Shown here: positions 1 to 6,619 of the stretch, piece by piece | How positions within the stretch are numbered: position 1 is the first letter of the stretch | How the letters are laid out: each line of letters starts with the position of its first letter | NCBI RefSeq assembly: GCF_003226535.1 | Contig: NZ_QKOB01000002.1 | Coordinates: forward strand, 248,001-312,000 | Reading direction: 5' to 3' | Length of the DNA: 64,000 nucleotides | DNA from: Meiothermus sp. Pnk-1 | Lineage (GTDB): Bacteria; Deinococcota; Deinococci; Deinococcales; Thermaceae | The notes under the pieces: generated by a model | The model's database searches: none | Seen by the model: only the letters and a program-made list of their open reading frames with translations | What the model was told of the DNA's origin: nothing | Translations under genes and position numbers: made by a program

Positions 1-668
1 TGGTATAGCTCAAACAGTTCGGCCTTGGGGGCGGAGGGGTTATAGACCACCCGCAGTAAGGTCAGGGCCTTCTTGAGTTCGTCGTAGGGGATCTTCTTGA
101 GGTCGCCGCTAGCCCCCTGGACTTTCTGGGCGAACTCCGCCAAAAAAGCCGCTTCCGGCTGTTGGGCGCTTTCGGTTTCGCTGGGGGTCCCGGCAGCTTT
201 CTCGTAGGCGGCTAATAGCTCTTCCCGGGTGGCATCGGGGCGGGCGGGCTGGCCTAGCTCATACAGGGCCCGCTTGAGTTCGTCAGCGGGGATGCTGGCC
301 TTGTCGCTAGCCGCCTCATAGCGCTTGCGGAACTCGAGCAAGTAGGCCTGGGAGGGGTCGGTGGGGGGCTTGGCCTCGGCGGCCAGGCGGGCTTTTTCTT
401 TGGCTACGATCTCGTCGAGCGAAGGGGGGGGTGGGGTAGGCTGCCAGTCGATCCAGCGCCGTTCTGCGATGTCCCACACCCGCCAATCCTCCGGGGAGGC
501 ATCCACAAACATCTGCACGCGGGCGCGGTCAATCGGCTCCGACAGCAGCGCACCGGCCTTGTCCGAGTAGCCAAAGCGCACCCCATTCACTTTCGCCGGC
601 AGCCCGCGCCGGTGGGCGTCCTCAAGGTGTAATTGTTTTCCTGGAACCGGGGAAACCTGATAATCCAT
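1..668 (-). CDS. Phage protein with tandem HeH/LEM-like repeats (partial)
   Basis: The reading frame is open from an ATG at 668 to the window edge, so the C-terminus is missing. The start is supported by AAAGGAG seven bases upstream. The first 90 residues contain a Trp-rich stretch (EDWRVWDIAERRWIDW). After a proline-rich linker come two related helical repeats: DELKRALYELGQ with REELLAAYE, then DELKKALTLLRV with KAELFELY. This is the pattern of HeH/LEM (SAP-like) helix-extended-loop-helix modules, which are common in phage head and tail proteins and in some DNA-binding proteins. It is the last visible gene of the capsid operon, just after the major capsid protein and a terminator, so a head-completion or decoration role is inferred. 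The specific function is unknown. Confidence 0.6.
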   Translation of the reverse strand, partial: MDYQVSPVPGKQLHLEDAHRRGLPAKVNGVRFGYSDKAGALLSEPIDRARVQMFVDASPEDWRVWDIAERRWIDWQPTPPPPSLDEIVAKEKARLAAEAKPPTDPSQAYLLEFRKRYEAASDKASIPADELKRALYELGQPARPDATREELLAAYEKAAGTPSETESAQQPEAAFLAEFAQKVQGASGDLKKIPYDELKKALTLLRVVYNPSAPKAELFELY

Positions 669-746
669 GAGCTTTCTCCTTTCGGAGAGGCAGACCGGCC
701 TCATCCACAACTCAATGTCGGGGATGGAGGGGGTCAGAAATAAAAG

Positions 747-770
747 CGCCCCCGGAAGGCTCCGGGGGCG
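747..770 (-). terminator. Intrinsic terminator after major capsid gene
   Basis: A perfect GC-rich hairpin (CGCCCCCGGA, loop, TCCGGGGGCG) is followed on the minus strand by CTTTTATTT. It lies 14 bases beyond the capsid gene stop and would end capsid transcription before the next gene. Confidence 0.85.
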
Positions 771-783
771 AAACCTCTAGGGG

Positions 784-2316
784 CTAGAACGGCTTCCAGG
801 CCGCGGTCTTGGGCAGGTAGCCCTTCACCACGAAGTGGCTGCGGGGGATGCCCACCAGCGGGGCGCCGAACATCAGCACCGCCCAGGGGTAGATGGCCTG
901 ATCGGTGGGGTAGAGGGGGAAGGTGGTGAGGTCCATCAGTTGGCGCCAGGCCAGGGTAGCCTCATCCTCGAGGTTGAGCAAATAGACGTCGGTGGTGCCG
1001 GGGATGTCCTCGTTGGCGTCGTAGAAGGTTACGGGACTGGCCCCGTCGGCGGGGATGCGCTTGACTTTGCGCAGGTCGGAAGGCTGGGGGAAGAAAACGG
1101 GGTTGCGCTTAGAGCGGTAGACCACGTAGCCGGTGATGCTCCCCTGTGCGGGCGGGGTAATCGTTAGCTGGGCGATGCCGCCCTGAGGGATGGTCACCGC
1201 CTCGATGCCGCTGATGGGGCCCTCCCCGCCCTCGCCAATGCAGGCCACGGCGTAGTAGTAGGTCCCGGCCCGGTCGGCGGTGTTGAACCGCGAAACAATC
1301 CCGCTGGGCAAGGGCGTAGGGCCTACCGCAGTGACGGCCAGGGTGGGATAGGTGGGGGCCGAGGCGGGGATGCTGAGGTCCTGCAACGCCAGCCGCACGC
1401 CGATGGGGGTGGTCAGGTAATCGGCGTCGCCAAACTCGATGAACTGGTCCTGGTTGAGGGCCACTACCCCGTCCCCGAATCCGGTTTTGATCGCCTCTAC
1501 CGGCGCCCCGTAGCTGATGGCGACGGGGTTGTTGCGGTCGAGGGAGACACGCCATTGCGGGGCCAGGTGGTTGTTGAGGTCGAGTTGGAGCGCGTTGGAA
1601 ACGAAGGCGTCGGTGATGCGGTTGAACCCGCCCGCGAAGCCCACCGCCTTGGAAGAAGCCTCCATGATCTTCTGGAACAGCTCCTCGGTGTCGGAGGAAC
1701 CGTTGAGGTCAAAAATGTTCTGCGGGCGCTGCTTCTCTAGGGTGGCCTTGATCCCGTCGTACTCGTAGGGGTTTACGCTCTCATCGCCGTTGAACAGGCC
1801 CCACTCAACGGTAGACAGCAGGGAGAGGGTAGCCGCCTCGTTGTGCTGCGCCTTGAGATCGTTGACGATGGTTTCCTGCTGGGCGGCCACCATGCTGATG
1901 CCGGTGCGCTCCATGAGGTACTTGATGCGCAGCACGCCGCGGTTGTACTGGGGAATCCCGCCGCGGATGGTGCTCATCTCCCCGTGGAAGCTCGAGCCGA
2001 TATCGCGGCCCAGGCCGGAGAGGGTGGCCCATTCGGTGATGGAGCTGCCGGTGTTCTTGCTCTTCAGGCGGTTGAACAGCTTGAACTCTTTCTTGCGCAC
2101 CACAATCGAGCGCAAGAGGGTTTCGAGCGATTCGGGGCGGATCGCCGGTACGCCGGTGAGGCCCGCCTTGAAGTCCAGCGCGTGGGGGTCTCCGGCGGTC
2201 TGCACCGCCTTCATGAACTGCTGCCACTGATCAACGGTTGCCAGTTGGCCGGGGAACATCCCTGCGAGCGGGCCCTGATAGCCGCCGAAGGATGCGAGGG
2301 GGGTGAGTGGATTCAT
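784..2316 (-). CDS. Probable phage major capsid protein with Ig/FN3-like insert
   Basis: This 510-residue protein lies directly behind an acidic scaffold-like gene, with the ATG two bases after that stop codon and GGAG upstream. The N-terminal 300 residues (LRSIVVRKKEFKLFNRL, SSITEWATLSG, IKYLMERTGISMVAAQQ) resemble capsid proteins of the HK97-fold group found in myoviruses and some Thermus phages. Residues about 330-430 form a beta-rich module (TYYYAVACIGEGGEGPIS, GYVVYRSKRNP, VTFYDANEDIPG) like an Ig or fibronectin III domain, followed by a return to capsid-like sequence (YPWAVLMFGAPLVG). Such surface domains usually decorate the capsid exterior. The capsid assignment rests on gene order, size and sequence character; the exact family is uncertain. 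Confidence 0.75.
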   Translation of the reverse strand: MNPLTPLASFGGYQGPLAGMFPGQLATVDQWQQFMKAVQTAGDPHALDFKAGLTGVPAIRPESLETLLRSIVVRKKEFKLFNRLKSKNTGSSITEWATLSGLGRDIGSSFHGEMSTIRGGIPQYNRGVLRIKYLMERTGISMVAAQQETIVNDLKAQHNEAATLSLLSTVEWGLFNGDESVNPYEYDGIKATLEKQRPQNIFDLNGSSDTEELFQKIMEASSKAVGFAGGFNRITDAFVSNALQLDLNNHLAPQWRVSLDRNNPVAISYGAPVEAIKTGFGDGVVALNQDQFIEFGDADYLTTPIGVRLALQDLSIPASAPTYPTLAVTAVGPTPLPSGIVSRFNTADRAGTYYYAVACIGEGGEGPISGIEAVTIPQGGIAQLTITPPAQGSITGYVVYRSKRNPVFFPQPSDLRKVKRIPADGASPVTFYDANEDIPGTTDVYLLNLEDEATLAWRQLMDLTTFPLYPTDQAIYPWAVLMFGAPLVGIPRSHFVVKGYLPKTAAWKPF

Positions 2317-2318
2317 GC

Positions 2319-2954
2319 TTACGCTCCTTTCATGGCAGACAGTCCAAGGGCTTCAAGTTGCCGGGGGCTGAACTTGGTGAGCACTTCCTGAATGCTCCCC
2401 GCGTTGGCGTAGTGGTTGAGCCGGGCCATATCGGAAACCGAAAACAGCGCGGTATTTCCTTCGGCCTTGGCGATGATCTCGGTCCAATTGATCGCGGGCG
2501 CGGCTTTGGCGATGGGCTGGCCCTGGGTGAAGCTGGCCTTGGGCTTGCGGGGCTGTTTGAGGAAGCGTTCGAGAGTGCTTACCCGCTGTTCCAGGCCCTC
2601 TATGCCGCCGAGCTTTTTGCCGATCTCCTCGAGCATCCCTCCGAGTTCCACCACGGCTTTGGCGAGCAGGGTGCTTTGCTCCTTGAGCGAGGCTAGATCG
2701 CGGGAGCTATCCTCGAGGGCTTCGGAGATGGCCTTGACGATGGGGGTAGCATCCACGTCCTCGTCCTGGTCCTCATCGTCCCGGTCCTTATCGGCCTCTT
2801 CCTTATCCTTGTCCTCGTCCTCGAGGTCGTCGTAGTCGGAAAAGTCCATCTCGAGGTCGTCGTCCTCGACCTTTTGGGCTTTGGCGAAGGTTTCGCCGCC
2901 CGCGGGCTCGAGGAGTTCACGAAGTGCGGCCAAGCCGCGCTTGGGGGTGTTCAT
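2319..2954 (-). CDS. Acidic scaffold-like phage protein
   Basis: This 211-residue protein has an extremely acidic stretch at residues 30-70 (runs of Asp/Glu/Lys such as LEDEDKDKEEADKDRDDED). A predicted coiled coil follows at about 75-130, and the C-terminal part ends in SPRQLEALGLSAMKGA. Its place immediately before the capsid gene and its charged, helical make-up are typical of head scaffolding proteins, which fill the procapsid during assembly and are removed afterwards. No catalytic motif is visible. The start has GAGGAGAGC just upstream. Function is inferred from position and composition. Confidence 0.6.
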   Translation of the reverse strand: MNTPKRGLAALRELLEPAGGETFAKAQKVEDDDLEMDFSDYDDLEDEDKDKEEADKDRDDEDQDEDVDATPIVKAISEALEDSSRDLASLKEQSTLLAKAVVELGGMLEEIGKKLGGIEGLEQRVSTLERFLKQPRKPKASFTQGQPIAKAAPAINWTEIIAKAEGNTALFSVSDMARLNHYANAGSIQEVLTKFSPRQLEALGLSAMKGA

Positions 2955-2998
2955 GCTCTCCTCCTCATGCTATTAGCCTTGGCGGGGGCGGGGGTCAG

Positions 2999-3031
2999 AA
3001 AAACCCCCGAGGGTAATCCTCGGGGGTTTTT
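2999..3031 (-). terminator. Symmetrical intrinsic terminator
   Basis: A stem of AAAAACCCCCGAGG against CCTCGGGGGTTTTT with a 5-base loop has A and T tracts on both sides and so could work in both directions. On the minus strand it separates the small gene at 3046-3342 from the scaffold/capsid pair, so the latter needs its own transcription start between 2955 and 2998. Confidence 0.85.
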
Positions 3032-3045
3032 CCTTTCTGCCACCC

Positions 3046-3342
3046 CTACGGGTGCAGCGCGTTCAGCGCGCGGGCGATGCCTGCTATCTCCCAAACTCGC
3101 CAATTGATCCGAACCGTATTCCCGTGCGCATCGTAGCCAGCGTCGGGGAGGCCTTCCTCCACCCGCCAGAACAATGCCTCACCGGTGCGCGGGTTCACGG
3201 CGACCAGAATGTCGTGTGGGGAGATGTCGTCTCCATCGGGGTGGTAGTCGATCAAAACAAAATCTGCGTGGCAACCACGCAGCCCCTCGGAGACCACCGT
3301 ACCAGCGTCCGACAGCGAAATATGGAAGTTCTCATTTGTCAT
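3046..3342 (-). CDS. Small phage protein of unknown function
   Basis: The protein has 98 residues from the start chosen here (MTNENFHISLSDAG), which has GGAGAACT before the ATG. An in-frame ATG at 3369 also has a strong site (GGAGGTGT), giving 107 residues. The second start exists because a 27-base segment is duplicated upstream. The protein has a central strand-rich stretch (ADFVLIDYHPDGDDISPHD, ALFWRVEEGLPDAGYD) and no motif I recognise. It lies between the probable prohead protease and the scaffold gene, in the head module, so a minor role in capsid assembly is possible but not shown. Confidence 0.6.
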   Translation of the reverse strand: MTNENFHISLSDAGTVVSEGLRGCHADFVLIDYHPDGDDISPHDILVAVNPRTGEALFWRVEEGLPDAGYDAHGNTVRINWRVWEIAGIARALNALHP

Positions 3343-3346
3343 AGTT

Positions 3347-3397
3347 CTCCGTAGGTTATCAGCCCACATACACCTCCGTAGGTTATCAGCCTACATA
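3347..3397. repeat. 27-bp period tandem duplication at a gene start
   Basis: Two 24-base copies (3347-3370 and 3374-3397) beginning CTCCGTAGGTTATCAGCC differ at one base. On the minus strand each contains a ribosome-binding sequence, and the copy spacing of 27 bases equals nine codons, so both resulting ATG starts are in frame. Confidence 0.85.
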
Positions 3398-3450
3398 TTC
3401 AGCCTAACTACGTTATAGGCGAATTGTCTATAAACACGTGTTTACAATTG

Positions 3451-4389
3451 CTAACGCAACAGCCGGTGCAACTCTTCCCCTAACCACTTAGCGCATTGGG
3501 CGGCTTCGGCCTTGCTCATCCCACATTTGGCAAACGCATCGGTCACGTCGCCCAGATCTCCGGGAATCTCCCGACGCAGGATCCGCCCAAGCACCCGTTT
3601 TTTATGCCGCCGGTAGAGGTTGCGCAAGGGGGCTCCCTCGAGGCTTTCCCGCCGCAGCGCGCTAAGGCCCTGGAGCTTGGCTTTGCCCTCCAGCCCGCTG
3701 ACCGCCGCCGTGCTGGCAACAGCCTTGGCGAAGGTGGCTAGCGACATTGCGGCTACCTTGCCCACTACCCTCACCCCCGATGCGGGCATCACGGCCTTAG
3801 CCACCACCTCCTGAAAGGGCCCGATGGGGGTGGTGCTGATCGCGGGAAGTCCGGGGTTTTGCACCCGGGGCGCAAACCCCACGCTGTACCACTCCACCGG
3901 CCCCTTGAACACCTTCACCCGCTGGCCCTTGCGGATCTCCACCTCAGCCCCCTTGGCGCTTCCTAACACCGAGGGGAACCAGCGCATGGGGGGGCGCAGC
4001 GCGGTGAGGGAATGCCAGAATAGATTGGCCCACCAGCCTGAGGTATAAGGTGTCTGCGCTTCGGCTGAGGTGGGGTTGAATATCTCCCCTAGCACGTAGA
4101 TGGCTGACCCGTCCCGCTTCACGTCAATGGGGTTGCCGATGATATATGAGGGGTCCTGCTTGAGAAAGCTGAAATGCCAGATATCCAGCGACCCCTGTTC
4201 CTTGAGCAGATTGCGGCTGTCCCATAGGGCATCAGTGGAGACCACCTCCCCCTCGCGGTCCACATAGGCATCGTTGGCGGCCTCAAAATATACCGCCCGC
4301 TGCCCCGCGCTGGTCGGGGCGGCCTGTACGTCCTGGGGTAGGGCGATGCTGAGGTGTTCAACCTCAGGGGGAAGGACCAGTAAGCTCAT
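3451..4389 (-). CDS. Probable phage prohead protease
   Basis: This 312-residue protein has features seen in capsid maturation proteases. The segment VDREGEVVSTDALWDS opens the domain, IWHFSFLKQDPSYIIGNP carries a candidate catalytic His, and GSAIYVLGEIFNPTSAEAQ leads to a helix and a Ser-containing strand (VEWYSVGFAP). The C-terminal 100 residues are basic and helical (RNLYRRHKKRVLGRILRRE). In many phages the protease is encoded just before the scaffold and capsid genes, and it cleaves the scaffold during maturation. Here only a small gene intervenes. The start has no clear ribosome-binding site, but it is preceded by a TTGACCCC motif at exactly the same distance as the start at 20325. The catalytic residues are inferred. 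Confidence 0.55.
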   Translation of the reverse strand: MSLLVLPPEVEHLSIALPQDVQAAPTSAGQRAVYFEAANDAYVDREGEVVSTDALWDSRNLLKEQGSLDIWHFSFLKQDPSYIIGNPIDVKRDGSAIYVLGEIFNPTSAEAQTPYTSGWWANLFWHSLTALRPPMRWFPSVLGSAKGAEVEIRKGQRVKVFKGPVEWYSVGFAPRVQNPGLPAISTTPIGPFQEVVAKAVMPASGVRVVGKVAAMSLATFAKAVASTAAVSGLEGKAKLQGLSALRRESLEGAPLRNLYRRHKKRVLGRILRREIPGDLGDVTDAFAKCGMSKAEAAQCAKWLGEELHRLLR

Positions 4390-4424
4390 GGCTTCAGGCT
4401 AGGGTCGCCGTGGGGTCAAGGTAC

Positions 4425-4453
4425 TTGACATGATGTGATCACTAAGTAATACT
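4425..4453 (+). promoter_or_regulatory. Sigma-70-type promoter with overlapping palindrome
   Basis: A TTGACA box at 4425-4430 and a TAATAC/AATACT box at 4447-4453 are 16-17 bases apart. An 8-base palindrome, GTGATCAC (4435-4442), lies between the boxes where a repressor could bind. It faces the plus-strand recombination cassette and diverges from the protease gene. Confidence 0.7.
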
Positions 4454-4599
4454 GTAAGCGTGAAATACATGAGCAGAAATCATACCCGTGGTGAACGTGA
4501 AATATCCGATTACATTGGTAATTCAATACAGATTCAATGTGATAACAAAAGGAATACGCAACAGGGCACTACGGGCGGCTACCGCCTCCCGATAAAAGC

Positions 4600-4633
4600 C
4601 TCCCCCCGCGGCAACGGGGGGAAAGGAGGATCT
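4600..4633 (+). promoter_or_regulatory. Leader hairpin abutting ribosome-binding site
   Basis: CCCCCC (from 4600) can pair with GGGGGG ending about 4619, immediately before AAAGGAGG and the ATG at 4634. The A/T-rich leader of about 170 bases from the promoter to this hairpin holds no convincing gene. The hairpin may modulate translation of the first cassette gene. Confidence 0.4.
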
Positions 4634-5416
4634 ATGTCCCAAAAAAGTATACACCAGACTCGAGCCCTCGCCGCCTGGCGCCGGGCCCACCCTGAAGGCC
4701 TCGTGGGCCGGTTGCTGGACCTGCACCTGCACGATCCGGCAAAAGCGCGCACCCTGGCCTACTACGCCGATAAGTACGCCCTGCAGTTCGGCCAGGGCTA
4801 TGGGCTTTTAGAAGACGTGGCGGCTTGGCCCAAGGAGGGCTCGATGTCCGCGCTAGAGGATACCCTGCGCCAAATGCTCGCCCCCGGGGTCTCCCTGGAG
4901 ATCCGGCGTTATCCCGCGCTCTACCTGGTCAAGATTGTCAGCAACGGGGTCGCGCATCATTCCTACGAGGGAGACACGAGAATCGCGGCCCTGATCCACG
5001 CCGCCTATGGTGAACTGGAGCAGTACCTGCGGTTTGCGCTATTCAACGCGATCAACAATCAACCCGTCCGGTTGCTGGCCGACCGCGAACACCTCGTGCG
5101 CCTGGTAAACCTGCTGGAAAACCTCGAGGTCATGGGCCGGGGCTTAGCCGCTAGCATGGTGTTTGCGAAAAAGCTCGAGCCCCTGCTGCGTACCTACCTC
5201 GAGCGCTGCGGTGACAAGCTCGAGGTGCGCCGCCGCGAGGGGGCTTGGTGGGTCTCGAGCAAAGACCAGGGCAAAACCTTTTCAGCGGCCCTCGCCCGCA
5301 TGGCCATCCGGCTGCTGTACTCCAAGCAGCAAGACCCCTGCCCGGTCTGCGGGGGACTCGGGCGGATCGATGATATCCCCTGCTGGAAATGCGACGGGGA
5401 GGATTGGTTGATATGA
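4634..5416 (+). CDS. Phage protein with C-terminal zinc ribbon, unknown function
   Basis: I chose the ATG at 4634 (MSQKSIHQTRALAAWRR) because AAAGGAGG lies seven bases upstream; the frame stays open upstream to 4460, but that stretch looks like untranslated leader. The 260-residue product is mostly helical with a basic N-terminus. It ends in two Cys pairs (CPVCGGLGRIDDIPCWKC), which should bind one zinc ion in a DnaJ-like or nucleic-acid-binding ribbon. It is the first gene of a four-gene plus-strand cassette ending in a Rad52-like annealing protein, and the next gene overlaps by ATGA. A replication or recombination role is plausible from context only. Confidence 0.65.
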   Translation: MSQKSIHQTRALAAWRRAHPEGLVGRLLDLHLHDPAKARTLAYYADKYALQFGQGYGLLEDVAAWPKEGSMSALEDTLRQMLAPGVSLEIRRYPALYLVKIVSNGVAHHSYEGDTRIAALIHAAYGELEQYLRFALFNAINNQPVRLLADREHLVRLVNLLENLEVMGRGLAASMVFAKKLEPLLRTYLERCGDKLEVRRREGAWWVSSKDQGKTFSAALARMAIRLLYSKQQDPCPVCGGLGRIDDIPCWKCDGEDWLI

Positions 5417-5637
5417 CCAAAGAGGACTTCAAAAATCTTCCCGAGAAAGAGTTCTCCCTGGGCGAGCAGATCCGCGAAGTTGTCTATGAACTCGCCCTGC
5501 GGGAAAACGCCTACCCCCGCTTCATTGAGCGGGGGCAGCTCAAGCCTGCGGATGCCCAGCGCCACTATCAGGCGCTCAAGGCGGTTTTGAAGACGCTGCA
5601 AGGATTGGCTAATGGGCCTATGGCCCACCGGGAGTAG
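5413..5637 (+). CDS. Small helical phage protein
   Basis: This 74-residue protein (MTKEDFKNLPEKEFSLGEQ) starts within the stop of the preceding gene (ATGA overlap), which implies translational coupling. It is predicted to be helical, with a repeated charged pattern (LRENAYPRFIERGQLKPADAQRHYQALKAVLKTLQG). No family recognised. It may be an accessory factor of the Rad52-like protein encoded two genes downstream. Confidence 0.6.
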   Translation: MTKEDFKNLPEKEFSLGEQIREVVYELALRENAYPRFIERGQLKPADAQRHYQALKAVLKTLQGLANGPMAHRE

Positions 5638-5644
5638 GGTCTAT

Positions 5645-5839
5645 ATGATGGCAATGTTTATCGCTTTGTGGCTTCTCACGGGCCTAGTGGTAGCTCGCCT
5701 GGCCCACCTCGAGGCTCGGCAGATAGGCGTGCGGATCGCCCCGCTGTGGTATGCGGGGCTGGTCTGCCTGGGTCCGGTGGTGGCTTTCGCCGCCTTACTG
5801 GCCGGGGAAGTCGAGTCGGTACTGAGGGAGATGGCATGA
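5645..5839 (+). CDS. Small membrane protein
   Basis: About 64 residues from MMAMFIALWLLTGLVVARL. Two hydrophobic stretches (residues 3-18 and about 36-56) suggest two membrane spans with a short basic loop (ARLAHLEARQIGVRIAP) between them. The start is weakly marked, and ATG codons at 5645, 5648 and 5654 are all possible. Its end overlaps the next start by ATGA. Small membrane proteins in phage early cassettes are often holin-like or exclusion factors, but nothing here identifies which. Confidence 0.5.
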   Translation: MMAMFIALWLLTGLVVARLAHLEARQIGVRIAPLWYAGLVCLGPVVAFAALLAGEVESVLREMA

Positions 5840-6345
5840 GCCCATTCGCCATCCTCACCGCCCCCCTCACCTGCGAGGAAATCGAGTGGAAGATCATCGC
5901 GGCTAAGAACGGGAGCACCACCATCGCCCCCTACATCGATGCCCGGGCGGTGATGGCCCGCTTCGACAAGGCCTTCGGGCCTATGGGCTGGCAGGTGGAC
6001 TACACCCCGGCCCTGATCGGCAACGAGCAGGGGGTCATCGCGGCTATCGCGGTGCGAAACCCCGAGACCGGGGAATGGATAGTGAAAAAAGACGGCTCCG
6101 GGCCTACCGACATGGAGTCCTACAAAGGCAGCATCTCGGGGGCCTTGAAGCGGGCCGCTACGGTGTGGGGGATCGGGCGCGAACTGTACAGCTACCCCCG
6201 GGTAATCGTCGAAGGCGAGCACAAATACATCCCCTTCAAGGTGCTCGACCGCCTCAAGGGGCTACCCAAGGCCATCGCGGAGGGCAAGCCCCTGCCGGAG
6301 GTGATCCGCCTCACCCCCGAGGGGGAATCCGCTAAAGGCCGCTAG
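5836..6345 (+). CDS. Rad52/DdrA-family single-strand annealing protein
   Basis: This 169-residue protein matches the Rad52/Rad22/DdrA pattern. It has an N-terminal region PLTCEEIEWKIIAAKNG and the core IDARAVMARFDKAFGPMGWQVDY. These are followed by strands (GVIAAIAVRNPETGEWIVKKDGSG) and the signature helix YKGSISGALKRAATVWGIGREL. Proteins of this fold bind single-stranded DNA as rings and anneal complementary strands; phage versions serve as recombinases, and the Deinococcus DdrA protein protects DNA ends. It is the last gene of the plus-strand cassette, followed by a strong terminator. No partner exonuclease is seen in the cassette. Confidence 0.85.
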   Translation: MSPFAILTAPLTCEEIEWKIIAAKNGSTTIAPYIDARAVMARFDKAFGPMGWQVDYTPALIGNEQGVIAAIAVRNPETGEWIVKKDGSGPTDMESYKGSISGALKRAATVWGIGRELYSYPRVIVEGEHKYIPFKVLDRLKGLPKAIAEGKPLPEVIRLTPEGESAKGR

Positions 6346-6359
6346 GGTTAGGCGGGCCA

Positions 6360-6388
6360 ACACCCCCCTGAAGGGGGGTGTTTTTTTA
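6360..6388 (+). terminator. Intrinsic terminator of recombination cassette
   Basis: ACACCCCCC pairs with GGGGGGTGT around a TGAA loop and is followed by seven T. It isolates the plus-strand cassette from the minus-strand head genes. Confidence 0.9.
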
Positions 6389-6619
6389 GTCCTTGCCCAG
6401 CCTCGCCGCCGCCCCCTTCTCCCGCAGGGAGTCCAGGTACGCCGCCTCGAGGCCGGGGTCTACCCCTGCGGGTTTGAGGAAACCCTGCATATCCCGGCTG
6501 CGGCGGGTGTGGTGGTCGTAGAGTTGTTGCGCCGCCCGATCCAGCCGGCGCTCACTCTCAAGGCAGCCCTGGTAGAGCGCGGCCAGCCGGGCCAGGCGTT
6601 TTTTGGCTTTGTCGATCAT
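6386..6619 (-). CDS. Small coiled-coil phage protein
   Basis: This 77-residue protein starts at the ATG at 6619 (MIDKAKKRLARLAALYQG), with GGAGGTAGC upstream. The start overlaps the stop of the 1590-residue helicase gene by ATGA, so the two are probably translationally coupled. The sequence is strongly charged and helical (CLESERRLDRAAQQLYDHHTRRSRDMQGF). No family recognised; it may be a partner of the helicase or a minor head component. Confidence 0.6.
   Translation of the reverse strand: MIDKAKKRLARLAALYQGCLESERRLDRAAQQLYDHHTRRSRDMQGFLKPAGVDPGLEAAYLDSLREKGAAARLGKD

Noticed and set aside
4460-4633. Longer start for the zinc-ribbon gene at ATG 4460
   Set aside because: The stretch lies at or before the predicted transcription start, has poor coding character and lacks a ribosome-binding site, whereas 4634 has AAAGGAGG.
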